Positions 36,733-50,300 of a DNA stretch of 64,000 bases are shown here, one piece after another. The stretch's first letter is position 1, and each line of letters starts with the position of its first letter. The position numbers were made by a program, and so were the translations under genes. The DNA is taken from positions 26,070,330 to 26,134,329 of the forward strand of contig CM067566.1 of assembly GCA_034336665.1 (NCBI GenBank), given 5' to 3'. This DNA is from Luscinia megarhynchos. Its lineage: Eukaryota > Chordata > Aves > Passeriformes > Turdidae. The notes beneath the pieces are model-generated. The model had not been told where the DNA came from, did no database searches, and saw only the letters and a list, made by a program, of their open reading frames with translations.

Positions 36733-39700
36733 TGCTTTGGTACAGGCAGCTCAGGCTTTCCCGAAGTCTCCTTCTCTCCTTCCTCTCCTTTCTTTAGAGA
36801 AATCCCTTTGGTAATTCAATACTGCAATATCCTTCAAATCAAAGGAGTTAAGCCAATTGCTCTGACAGATATCTAGGAGATTCCTCACCCTAAGGACGAA
36901 AGAATGAATTTTAGCACAAGTCAGTGTGAAAAAGCTACTTCAAAGAAACAGCAATACAACCCACAATTCTATAAACTACTTAAAATGATCCCTCTATACA
37001 TTCATTAGACTGAAAAGGGGCATGCCATTGTATACAACCACTCCCAGCCTTAATGCTGCCTTCTGGCCTCTGACGTTCAAGGCATGGCCTCAGGGAAAAC
37101 AGAAACATTTAGAAAGAAGCAGAAGACTTTTTAAAGGTAGCTGTCTACCCAGTCATCCTCCCTTGGGTAATAGCATGGGTCTCATCAGTTTCTATTTGTT
37201 ATTCAAAAAGTGCTCTTGCAACTGAGACGCTAACTGAAAAAAAAATAGGAAGAACTAAGAATTGTGTTTAGTAATGTAGAAAAGTGCTAGAGGAAATCCC
37301 GTGTAGAAAGCTAGTGAACACACAAGCACAGGCAATTATCTGTTATTTGGTAGTGTCTCAGCACAAACCCATTTGTGCTTTTAAGAAATTAAAGGGCTTC
37401 CTCAAGTCAAGAACTTAAATTTGTCAAATTGTGTTGCATCACTTCCATTGAGCTTTTTTTCCTCCCCTTGAGGTGAAGTTTACTGAAGCAGTATATCTAG
37501 GAGTAAATCTATGTAGGCTGGAAAGAGGTCAGCACTGTGCATGCAGATTTTTTTATGCTTATAAATCCACCTGGTAAGAGAGCTTGGGATCAGATTGTTG
37601 ATTACCAAAGCTTGAACCTGAACATTTTAGAAATCAGATAAAGATAAGGCTTTTGTCATGTTCCTACAGAGCTCATCCCCCAATAATATTTATTTCTAAT
37701 AAATATAACAGCTCTGTTATCTTTATAAGAAAATACTTTATCCAAAACAAGTTTTATACCAAAAAACTTATGCTACTCAAACTCCAAGCCCAAGAATATC
37801 TAACAGATCTAAAGATCAAATAAAATAAAAATCACACAACTAACTAGCTAAGCTATGACACATTTCTTGGTGGTGTCACTCCAGTTATCAATGCATGACC
37901 ATGCTTAAAGCCAGTTGTATGTTCCCTTAAAAAATGCGTGGAGACAAGCTGACAAGTCATTCTGATTCACTTCCAAAACTGCCTTTATGTTATAGGCACT
38001 AAATCCCATTAGTTTGCATCTACATTAGATTTTAGTTTGGATTAGGAATTTTGATCTTCTAATTTCCATTTGCTGTGCTTTGATTTGCATTAGAGAGTAA
38101 CCTTGAAGTGCATGAACAGAATTCCTTGTCACTGAAACTAAACCAAAAATGCCCTCCAATGACTTATGCATATGAAGGACCAGACAAGAATGAGTTTCCA
38201 GATCATCAAGATGGATTCACAGCATGAGCTGTGACTGTGTACGGAGAATAAGCAGAAGGGAAACAGAAAGTTACTTCACTCAAAGAGAAAATGCTATGAT
38301 ATACACACTGAGCTAAGTGATTTAATGAAAGAAAAGTAACATTAGCAGGCAGCAAAGATATGCAAAACTGCAATGAAACCTTCTGCTGTTTGAAAAGCTC
38401 TAAAAATAACAAATGACCGAGCTGCTAACTTCCATAAAAGATAATGGTGTGGAAGTAAACATTTTAGAATTGTTAGGATAAAAAAGGGAGGAGACTGTTA
38501 GAGGATGTCTCTGAAAAGGAAAAAAAAGAATGAAATAAAAAATCTGAGTGAGTCTAGGTCACCCTTTTTCTAAAAGGATGCACAAAGCAAAGCAGACTTG
38601 TGCTCAAGGAATGACAAATGTCATTAAGGTCAGTCTTTAAACAGATCCTATTTTTTTGTTGCTGTTGTTTTGATTGAGTTCCTCTCTAAATCTCCTCTTA
38701 AAAAAAACAAAAAACCAAAACAATAACATAATAAGAAGGAAAACCCCAAGGCAAATTCTTTTGCCTGCTTTTTATTTCCATGCAGTTACTATGTTTCATA
38801 TTTTCATTTCGCTATGTGAGTAGAAAAGACTCACCATCAGCTCACAGTACTGAACCTTCCAAAATAAACCAACAGCAAATGTATACTGTCTCCTGTGTCT
38901 GTGGTTTGGGTCTTCAGAAATGGTACAAATGGGTACACCTGGGTTGAGACATGCAGAGGTGAACCCTCATGCTGACTCCTGTAGCAGTGTTTGGCACATG
39001 GATGCTAGGAGGGATTTAAGGAGCAGAAGTTTCTCTCTTCCTTGTACTGACAACTGCTTGTACAGCATCAGGTGGCACAGTGACTCCTAACAGGTCTGTA
39101 CTACCATAAATGATGATCAGGTCTTTCCTAACAGGTTCTTCAAACCCGGTAGTAGGAGATCATTGCATCCTTCTTTGTTATGTTAATATAATGCTTCCCT
39201 GTTTCAAGAAATAAAGGAATCTTTAGGAAGACTATGACACTTGAGACAATCTCTGAAGACTAAAAATGGCTGTAGCTCAGCTGACCTATTTGTCTTATAC
39301 CAGTCCCATATGTCTTCTGTGTCAAAAGACCAGACTGCCAAACTCTTATGTCCATTGATGAGCTGGTCTTGTGCTTTTAAAGCTGTGTTTCCACACTTTT
39401 GTAGAGAGGAGGGAAGGATTTCTCCTGTCTGGAGGATCACCTTCTTCCCTTGCCTACAATCATCCGAGTCACCCTGTAAGACATGGATTGTTTTGGTGGG
39501 GAGTCAGAGAAAGGCAAAGCCTCCTCCCAGGAGAGAAGGGGGAATTAGGCTGGCAGGATGCACAGCAACAGTGGATGCTTATTCATGAGCTCATTGAGCT
39601 GTACATCATTGTGGAAACATTAGAGCACTGCTGTTCTGTGAAAGAATTGCACTAAAAGGCTCAACTGCTGTCCTGTGTCAGAAGGCAAAGCTGTCCCTCC

Positions 39701-42516
39701 TCATGCCATGGCACATGCTTGGAGTGCCTCCGGATTAAGCAGTGCCTCAGCACATTCCCCCTGCTCAGCCACACCACAAATCCCAGCACATGCAGCTGGA
39801 TGCAGGGATGCAGTGCCATGAAACTGATTTAATGCAGCTCAGGAAAGATACCTGAATGTGTGTCTAAAATCCTCAGCTGAATTAAAAACTGCTGCCTTGC
39901 TTTTTTCAGCCCCCATAAGAAACATCCTCTCTTTATCACAGTAAATGAACCCATCGTGTCAACATAAATAGTATCCTCTAGTTCTAGCCACTAAACAATT
40001 CTGAATTTAATTTACAGTGTATCTATGATACAAAAACATTTATTTCAAAAAAGCAAATGGAGTTTTAAGAGCTTCTCTCTTGTCACTGATGAGAACAAAA
40101 CATGCTTCCTAAATACCCATATCCCTGCTCACCCTATTTTCTCTGACAGTCTGGGTGCTCAGACACTCCTGTACTGCCCTCTCCCGTTCCAGCTTCAGCC
40201 TGCTGGGTTTGGACAAAAAAACAGGCAGCTGGACAACTAAGCAAAGAACAGATTATTTTCTTTTCTTGTGAGGTAGGAAAAAATTAAATTTTAATGCCAG
40301 CTGTCAAAACAAAGCTAGAGATTTACAAATTTTAAGAAAGGATAGAAACTTATAATGTGGATGGTAGGTAACATAGCACAGACTGCACTGAGGACTGAAA
40401 GGAACTGCTTGACTGGATACAAAGCTTATTGTGATTTCTATTTGTTCCCCAATCTTTCACCTCTCTCCTTCCATTCTCAAGTTTAACCAGGGTCATCTGA
40501 AAGATGCTGCATGAGGGCTACTCAGGGAACCACATTTCCTGATATCCCTGGCAATAGTGTCAAATTTATCATGCTTATAACTGCAGCTCTCTAGGGACAA
40601 ATACGCATGATAATAAACCCTCTTGGGCTGCTCTTGCAAATTACATTTGTAATTACATTTTTGGTACTCTGGGGCAAAGACTAAAAGCTGCCCAGGGTCT
40701 GTTGTTACATACCCTCCAGTCCTCCAAGTAACAGAAATTGATGTGTGGAGTCTCCAACCCCATATCCTTTTAATAACTTATTGAAGTTAATGGCAGTGAG
40801 AATTCAGAGGATTCTTCTGAAACGCAGATTTTGCATCTATGACTGGCCAAAAGATACCATTTTTTAACTACAGAAAAACTAATCTGAATTAGCAATTCCT
40901 TTCTGGAGAAAGAAAGACACTGTTTTTGCCAGCTGAGGACTGAGATATCCCAAGTGCTCTCCGGTTTCCCCACATCTTTCCTAACGAGCACACTGACCTC
41001 TGCTGTCTTGCCAAAGAGCCTGTTTGGAAACGCAAGAAGAACCTCCCTGCCTTCCTCCTCTTCATCCATTCCCTGCCTTACACTGTGAATAAACTTATTG
41101 CCTCTTATTTTTCTTTATGCTACAAGAAAGAGAGAATCTTTCTGGATATCTGTCTGTCTCAGCAGTGGAAAATCTTGGAAACCCTGCTCTGGGTGGGCAT
41201 CACCAGCACGTCCCAGAGGTGGTTTTGTTGTCCTTTGCTTTTTTTCAAAGAGCCAGGTGATGATCTGAAGGCTTCCTAAGTAAAGCAATGATTCACTTAC
41301 TCTCCTATAAGATATAGGGGTTTTTTTAATCAACTACAACCATGTCAACAGCTTCTCACAGCAGAAGAAGAACTGGTATCCATTTAAATCTGTTCTGGGA
41401 ATCATAAACAGCTTGTTGACAGAGGTCACATCCACAGGGGAGCTCACAGTTGATTAGTTCTCCTTCACAGAGCTTTTGCAGGCAGAGTGACTTATGCTCC
41501 AGGAGATGGTTTAAGACAGGGATGTGCTGAACTAACCAGAAATAATTTCAAAAAATGGTGTTGTGTCTGCCAAGATGCCTAAATAAATGGGGAATTAAAA
41601 TAGCCATGAATTTTGAACCCAGCTTTGCTACTTTTGCTGTGCACTGTATGTCTGCATTTTTGATGTATTGGCTTTTGTTCCCTATGCTGTGTTACACTGA
41701 ATTCACAGCTTCTACCTCAGTAAAAATACCTCCTATATAATGGCATGAAAATGCTTCTTATCACATTATTAAGTTTGAACTACAAAAGTTCTAGTAGTAG
41801 GGAGATTTTTAGTATACTTGAGACACAAATCTATAGGAAAGCCATCACTTCATCAGTTCTGAGTCCCTCCAACCATTTTTTTGCATAAGCACCTTCTTAA
41901 TTTCCTTTACAATTATTTTCACTGGATAGTATTGACTGAATTTCTATTTATTTACTTGCTATTGTTTTATTACTGTATATTTGCAAAACTCTTGATAAGT
42001 AAACAAAAATAATGATAATGTGCAAGACATTCTAAATAAATAAAAGTCCCAGTACCATATATTATATGAACATTCTACTGAATTAGAATTGATGAGTCAA
42101 ATATTTCAGAGTCACTATTTACCCAGACTGTTTGCACTAGCTGGTGCCTATTAGTACTTCAAGACAATGTCCCTTCCAATTACATTTTATACCTTCACCT
42201 GTATTGTTCTAAATGATTGTAATTTCTCTGTAAAATCCAATTCTTTGAGCTCCCCTCTATTGGCTCTGTCTCTAAAGTATACTTCAGAGTGTACCCTGGC
42301 AAATTTTGACACAATAGGCAATTCTTGCATGGCATACAATCTTTAGGGTTAACCACTTATCTAAACCATCTCATTAAGTGGAAACAATTATCAGAACTCT
42401 AAACAAAAGATATTTTGCAACCTTTGCCCATATATTTTCAATTGCTGTTAACATACAACTTGAAACAATATTTGTTTGCCCAGTACTGTTTATGTATACA
42501 TATTTCAGTTCTGTAT

Positions 42517-43460
42517 AATATCTTTCCAGTTCTGTTTGATGTATTTCCCAAGGACCTCCATGAGGAGATAGTAGGCACCCTCAACATGTTTGCAGAAAAC
42601 ACCAGGTTGGGTGGGAGTGTTGATCTGCTGTAAGGCAGGAAGGCTCTGCAGAGGGATCTGGGCAGGCTGGACTGACGGACCAAGGCCAGTAGTGTGAGAT
42701 TCAACAAGGCCAAGCTCTGGATCCAGCTCTTTGGTCACAACAACCCCCTGCAGTGCTACAGGCTGGGGGAAGAGTGGCTGGACAGCTGCCCAGCAGGAAA
42801 GGACTTGGGGGTGCTGGTCAGCAGCAGCAGCTGAGCATGAGCCAGAGTGTGCCCAGGTGGCCAAGAAGGCAATGGCACCTGGCCTGTGTCAGCAATAGTG
42901 TGGCCAGCAGGACCAGGGCAGGGATTGTCCCCTGTGCTCAGCACTGGGGAGTCTGCACCTCAAGTGCTGTGTCCAGTTCTGGGCCTCTCCCTGAGGGGCT
43001 GGAGCATGTCCAGGGAAGGGCAATGGGGCTGGTGAGGAGTCTGGAGTACATGAGGAGTGGCTGAGAGGGCTGAGGTTGTTTATCCTAGAAAAACAGAAGC
43101 TCAAGGGAGACCTTAATGCTCTCTACCACTGCCTGAAAAGAAGCTGTAGCCAGGTGGGGATCGCTCAATTCTCCCAGGTAATAAGGCACAGGATGAGAGA
43201 AAATGGCATCAAGTTGTGCCAGGGGAGGTTTAGATTGGATATCAGAAGAAATTTCTTCTCTTAAAGGCTGGTCAAGTGCTGAAATAGGCTGCCCAGGAAA
43301 GTGGTGGAGTCATCACCTCTGGGATTATTTAAATGATGTGTACACATAGCACTGAGGGACATGGTTTAGTGGTGGTACAGGCTTAATGGTTGGACTTGAT
43401 GACTTAAGGGACTTTTCCAATATAAATGACTCTTAAAACTTGTCATTTTGTGATTCTCTA
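42517..43460 (+). mobile_element. CR1 LINE, long but decayed 3' half
   Basis: About 940 bases in CR1 order: AGGCACCCTCAACATGTTTG with the following ACCAGGTTGGGTGGGAG, GGTCACAACAACCCCCTGCA, GGAAAGGACTTGGGGGTGCT, GTGTGGCCAGCAGGA, GCCAGGGGAGGTTTAGATTG, GATATCAGAAGAAATTTCTT, GAGGGACATGGTTTAGTGGT and a final TTTTGTGATTCTCTATAT. Several frameshifts and stops break ORF2; pieces such as FRLDIRRNFFS remain at 43225-43261. It is antisense to SCFD2 and belongs to a subfamily different from the copy at 23161-23770. Overlapping frames between 42415 and 43264 derive from it. Confidence 0.93.
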
Positions 43461-44123
43461 TATATGTCCATGTAAAACAGGATTCATATAATATCTGACC
43501 TTTGATTTCTTACCTTTCTAATATCAGCAAGCACATGCATATGGATAAATAATACTGAGAAATGATGTTATTACTGAACAAAGAGGTTTCACCTAGTATT
43601 ACAAAAGCTGATATTTCTTAACATCCATATATACCAGTGGCTGAATATTTCAATGGCTGTACTTTCCCCTCTATCAGCATAATAGCAGTGAAATATCTTA
43701 CTTAAAGAGAATTTCCTTTCATGCTTCCCCAACTGCACATTGTTTCATAAAAAGCCCAATCAAACTAAGACCTCAACCCACAACACAGAATACATGTACA
43801 TTCATACTGCCCTTGGTAAGACCCTATGCACCTGAGCTACCCTGTAACCACATTTCCTATATCAGGTCTTAGTGCAAGCCAGCACATCATGCTTTTGATT
43901 AAACCAGGGTCTGGATTTTGCCATGTAATGAATCTTTAGTTGCATGTGACCTTTCATTATCTCTGGAGCCATCATAGACAGATAGTTCTAGCTGAAAGTT
44001 GCATGCAGAAGTCCTTCAGATTCTCAGTCCTGTCAAAATGGAATACTTTTAATCCAATTTCTCCTCAAAAAGTGTATGTGCTGAGAAGAAAGGAATAAAA
44101 ATATTCCATCTGCTCCTGGGAAC

Positions 44124-44308
44124 AGAGAAAAAGAGAAAGAGAAAGAGAAAGAGAAAGAGAAAGAGAAAGAGAAAGAGAAAGAGAAAGAGAAAGAGAAAGA
44201 GAAAGAGAAAGAGAAAGAGAAAGAGAAAGAGAAAGAGAAAGAGAAAGAGAAAGAGAAAGAGAAAGAGAAAGAGAAAGAGAAAGAGAAAGAGAAAGAGAAA
44301 GAGAGAGA
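44124..44308. repeat. (GAGAAA)n hexamer microsatellite, about 30 units
   Basis: An uninterrupted 185-base run of purines on the plus strand, made of nearly perfect GAGAAA units ending in GAGAGAGA. The SCFD2 pre-mRNA carries the complement, (CUCUUU)n. The minus-strand frame at 44065-44325 that reads as alternating Ser-Leu is a product of this repeat. Copy number may be unreliable in assemblies. Confidence 0.97.
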
Positions 44309-47300
44309 TTCCTTGCCATTTTCAATATTTTCAGCAGCTCTCTTGCTTATCTTTGCCCTAACACCTAGAAGTAGCTGGGAAGCTTAAATCTAGGTTTGAG
44401 ATTAGGTAGGTATATATTTTACTGTGTCTGTTCAACATCTATTTTGATATGGCCAAGTCTAAAGTGTTTTTAAAGCACACAGCTGTACCTTATGAATAAT
44501 GGCCCCTGAAATGCTTAGGAGCAGCTGGGAGATCCCAGAACTGTGAAGCTGGAATCACTGCACCTAGCTCCCACCTGGGGTATTTCCACTGTTTATGCAC
44601 AGCCCAGGCAAACCGAGGCAGGAAGCAATGACATAGCCTGCACCAGACCACACAGAAATTCACAGGAGCTCTCTGAGCAGATGCAGCTCTCATGCCCATG
44701 CTGCAGGCTGGTGGTTCCTCAACTTCCCATCCCTTTGGGAGCTGCCCTGCCAAGGGTTGGGGTGGGACCTTCCTTGGACAGGAGGAATTTATATTCCCAT
44801 GGCTGCCTTCTGCCAGGTCTAGCAAGGAGGAAGCATAGGCAGCAAAGCCCAAGTCTTGAATGAAAAGGTTTCATTTCCTGCAGATTTTGTAAAGAATAGA
44901 AGGAAGCATTTTAAACATCAGCAAGGGAAGTGCAATTTCTTCCTGTACCAACAAAGGGTGCAGAGGAGATGAGTGACTTCTCCTGACAAGCCCCATTTCC
45001 ATTCTCTTTCCAGTGGCACTGCTAGGCATAGTGCCACACGACATGCTCCAAGACCCCCTGCTCTGCTCAGGGAAACCTCTACCTATCCCAAAAGGAAACT
45101 GGAAAAGAAAAAAAGAAAAAAAAGAAGACTGACTAATTGAGCCCAGCTCAGGAGATAGATTTGTGAATTATTACAGTTCTGACCCCCACTGCAATACAAA
45201 TCCTAGTATGTGCCAAGAACAAATTAGGCTGTCTGCAGCTGGGACTTCTCCCCAGAAAAAAAGCCTTTTTTCTAGATATAAGAAACAAGCAGCTTTGCCA
45301 GTGCCAGAGAGCACACAGATAAAGAGTCTCTCCTGGAAGTCTCACTTGGAAAATTCAAGGCTTTAACAGAATGAAGACAGGGCTGTATTTTTTTTTGTTG
45401 TTGTTGCTGGTTTGTTTGGTTTTTTTTTTGTTGGCAGGGGGAGGTTAAATTAGCTACACAGAAAAAAAAACCAAATTGAACTTTCACTAAGTTCATGGCC
45501 TTCCATTTCCATCGCTGTGCATCATACACAGCTCCTGGGGGCTCCATAATGCTTTAAAATAAGAGGTGCTCCTACCTTGACTGCACCCAGGTGCTCGTGG
45601 GCTCTGGCTGAGGAAAGCAATTTTAACATTATTCTCAAGTATCCTGTTAATTTTCCAGTCTCATTTTGTCTGCCAGACACAACTTTCCTTTCTCTTTTCA
45701 GAGCAAAATGAGATATACATAAACAAAGAATCTGGGATTTGAGTTTTGCTTCCAAAAGCAGTTCTTGAACAGAATGAATAAAAGGCAAAACATTAAATCC
45801 CAGGGGCCATTGGAGTCACAGAGTTTCTTGGACATCCCTTAGAAGGAAACTGAAGTAAATTCTTAAAAAATATACTTTTCTGTACACTGCTAATCAAAGC
45901 ACTTATCTTCAGCGTAGAATTAATTTGAGCCGTAATAAAATTTCAGCCATACCCAGACTTGCAACCCTAAAGAAAAACAGTAGTTCAAAAGTGATGGTAC
46001 TTTTTAACTTGTGTGATTTGTGTCAAGCTATAATGAAGGTGCAAAATATTTAGTTTTTCCTAAGTTAATCTCTCTGTGCTGCTATACAGGCACACTGTTG
46101 ATCCCCAGATTCATTTGTGGTGCTCCAGTATAATTTCGTAGGATGGCTGTTCTCGAGTAAGCTGTGCTATGCTGGGGGAAGTTCACTTGAGCAGAGATAA
46201 CTCACGTTAATTCAGCTGTCAAAATAAAGCCAGAGAAATCTGAGAGCAGTGGTGCAATTTCCTAATATTATCTTCCTCACTCATGTTTCATTCACCCCTG
46301 GGACTGTAATTGAGTTGCTACTCAGTGTAAACCCTTCGCTCTACAGTCCAAATGGGAGGGAAGTGGCAAAGTCAATCTGTAATATCACACTTCAGCATGC
46401 CTGCAGAAACTGAAGCACACTCACACTGAATGTCTGTGGCTATTTTTGGTACCCTGCTTGTGGGTTTTTAAAAATGTCCTAATTTGTAACCAGTTAGTAG
46501 TCTGTAAGTGAATTTTCCAGACTGACCTGTGGCCATACAGTTTATGTACAAGCCATGGGTGGATGAAATGCAAGCATACTAGCCAGAGGATCTCAGCCAA
46601 AGACAGTTGATTGCTGGCACCTTCCTTACTCTACTCACTAAGCACTAATATGTCAGAGTTAATTCTGCAGAAGCCACATTGACTCTTCTCCCCAATAGGA
46701 CTGATCAGACACTGGTTTATTGGCTCCCTTGTCTGTTACAGAGCATTACACCTCCAAAGCAGAGCAATGTCAATAGAAACTGCTCAAGTCTGAATGCAAT
46801 CAGAATTTTCTTTAATTAGCCTTTGTGTTTTAGCACCTCGTGAAGAAAATTTTTGAAGAGAGTTTATGAGATAATAATTTACTAAAAAAAATCGTTGTGT
46901 ACTTTGGAGAAATTCTCAGTTAAAGAGTAACTGTCAAAAATGGAATACAAAAATTTAAGCTACTAAATTTGACAAGTCTGATTAACCTGAGGAACACAAA
47001 AATAATGGGATTGTTTAGCACAGTGAGAAATAACCTTGGAGAATGAAATTTCTTCCATTCAGTGTACAAAAGATATCACTGTTTTAAAGCCTTCCATTTT
47101 ACCCTGGAAACAGATAATCTTTGACTACAGAAAAATGGAATCCTTCACTAAACTATTTGTTCCTCCAAACCCTTTGCAGCTACATAATTAACATTAGGGC
47201 TTTACTTTGCTTAATACTGGCAGGGAGAATCATCTGCATAATTTGATTCATCTGAGTTTAGTTATTTCTGAACTAGCATTCAAAAACTGGGCAATTTAAA

Positions 47301-50300
47301 TTTTGAATTCTTTCATTGGCTTTGGCACATCTCAGGTTCATGTTTTCAGCCTCTTTTCCCGGCCACAAGGGATACCAACTTATTTTTCTTCTCAGCTAGT
47401 AGCTTAAACTCAGCTGCTGGAGTTTGAAGTGGAAGACCAAAACGTGACAGGTGAGAACATGGGGCAATTGAAGAGATACAATCAAGGGAAAAATTCTGAC
47501 ACTGACCCTGCCTGTACCACTGAGTGGCACCAGGCTCATTTCTTCCAACAACTTGGATCTGAGAAAGGCTGATAGGAAACAGTCTTATTTCCATGCCCAG
47601 AATTCTTTATCAAATGATTTTTTTCCCACATCCCTCTTGTGTTTCTGACTCTATTTTGACAAAACTATAGTGTGGATATCAGAGCACTGGGCTGTTTCTG
47701 TTCACTGAATATTGCTGTGGCAGCTGAATGATATTTGTGTCCACACATGCCTTGATTCACACTTGCACTGAAGCAAAACCACCTTGCAGTTCCTGTTGTG
47801 CACTGTGCAAGGTTTCACGAGTCACAGCCAAAGCGTCCCTCCCACACATTCAAGCAAAAACACCCCAAGACTTTTACAGTAAGTAATCGGATCCCTTTCC
47901 TCTGAGAGTGGCATGTCTGCAGATATTCAATTCCACCCAATAAATGGAAACCATATGAACATAAGGCAAAGGAAAGTGCAGCTAGTTTTCACTGCACCCT
48001 TTCCACCAAACACCTCTCCAATCTTTGCATGGGGAAAGCCTCTTCTGTAGTTGTCAGACCTGTTCATGGCTTGGGATAGTGCCAGTACAGATGTGGCCCC
48101 TTTTGTAGGTCCCTGAACAGTTGTCAAATCTTTCTTTTACTCTGTCCTTTTTTTCTCTGGTTTCTGTACCTTGCATATATATTTTCCTTCTCAGACTTTC
48201 CTAAAGGTTTAATTTCCTCTCTGTGGATTTTGCCAGGTATGCCAGTGCTGGTTCCTAATCAAGTTTAAGGTATCTGAGTTCTTTCACTTCAGGGAATGCC
48301 AGTCAGAGCTGTCATTGCTTTTTAGTGAAACTATGCAATTTCAAGAGGCCTAAATCCAACCAGAAGCTGGAGTCCATCACCAGCCTTCAAATGCCTGAAC
48401 TGCAAATACCCAGATAAATGACCTACTAGCCCTGAGAGATGTGCCTTGATCACTCACACAATAGTGAGAGCAGGAAAGAGGTAGAGAGCATCTTTTTCAG
48501 TGGCTAACTGTGAGAGGTGCCCTACAGTACAGCTACTGAAGTACATCTACTCACTTGCAGAGCTGTTGACACAAATATAGTGGGAGATGCTATGCTTGGA
48601 GTTCTGACTTCAACTGTTTGTACACAGGTCCACAATGTTCTAAAATGTAAATAATACCTGAACAGTTCTAAATTACTAACTTAGGATCCTAAATTGGGGT
48701 GTTGTCCAAAGGAGGCACTGTGCTCTACATGACCCATGCTGCTGTTCTTTAATCCTCTACAGAAAGCAGATGGCCAAGATAGTCAGCTCTTTGTTATTAC
48801 CGAGCACAACTGCATTCGTATTAGCTAATTTTCAACTTTTCTTACAACTTCATCTGGCAAGATATAGAGCCATATTCCTGGAATTGCTCTTATCTGTACA
48901 GTGGGATCCTGCCTCCACCAAAAGGTGCTGCTGACTGAGTTGGGCACTGCCTAAGGATGGGAGAGGAAACATGCCTCTCCTATCAAGCTCACCCAGGCAG
49001 AGATGTCCTTTAAATAAGAAATCTGTAGGCAGTTGTCTTTCCCAATTTGTATGGTTGTCATCTTTCCTGTTGTGTTTTCATTTGCTTATCCCTACCAGAC
49101 AAAAGACCTGCTCTCCCTTCTCCTGAAGTCAGTGGGAATTCTGCCATCAATTCCAGCAGTAGCTGGACTGGGGCCAAAACGTTAGCCACTCCACTTCCCC
49201 TTAAGTCATTCACAAACAATACTTCTTTGATTACACACCGAGCCTGAGGGGTCTTAGTTATCATCTAACCCTCTCCTTTATATCTCCAGTATCTATGGAT
49301 TCCATAGTGTAGGCAGGAACTGTTTGAATAGAAGGGCCTTAATCATCAAAAGTACTTTTCTTCCTCAGCTGTGTTTTTTCTCAAAGGGAGTTTGTTGCTA
49401 ATCCCTTTGGGAATGAGACGGGGAAAAATGAAAAGGAAATGACACCACTTTAAAGAGAAGCTAAACCAAAGAAACCCAACCTCACAGAAAGATACTTTCT
49501 GACATTTGAGTACTAATGTACCTATGATCAAATTCACCAGAAGAAAAAATATCCTGGTCACACTGAAAACGGTAACTCTTAAAATTATACTGCATGCAAA
49601 GATGATACAAGCCACAAGGGTAACCTTGGCTAGATTTTCAAGATGGTTTGCAATAGAGGGCAGTGAATAAGAAGAAGGGGGAGCCCTATTTATTTAGGTA
49701 ACTACACATAACATGTCCAAAATAGCTTCAATTGATTCTGAGTATCTTCTTAGACTTCTAAACAGTAATTGTGTACTCCTTTAATTAGACACTGTGATTG
49801 CTATACTCTTCAATAACGAGAAGGCATACCTAGATATTTAGTTTTTAGCCACAGAGGGAAACACCACAGTACATATGGTTATGTCTTACAGATGGCACTT
49901 GGTAAAGAATGAAATGGCAACAGGAAACAATCAGTCTAACTCAGAAGACTAACATAGGATTCTGTCCAAACTGAATCCTGCAAAAAATATTCTTGCAACT
50001 GCAGAACTTTGGTGCTGAGGTTAGTATAATTTATAAAGATACAAAGGAACATTGATTCTACTGCATAGCTGAAGAGCTTTACTACAATTTGGACATACAG
50101 CAGATTTCCTATACTTCAGGTAAAATATATTCACTGTCCAAATAAGACAGATGAGAATCTGGTTTTGGTTTTGCAAAATGTGCATGCAGTGAGGATGATA
50201 TGACAGCTCCACTAAGCCATATATAGCTATCCAAAAGTCTGGGTGTGCATTACAAGAGAGGAAAAAGTACTATCAGCAAGAGTCACTGTATTTTGCTCTT

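Noticed and set aside
42505..43104. Several frames of 62-119 codons on both strands
   Set aside because: All lie inside the decayed CR1 copy at 42517-43460.
44065..44325. 86-codon frame reading as a long Ser-Leu repeat
   Set aside because: It is a translation of the hexamer microsatellite and not a gene.
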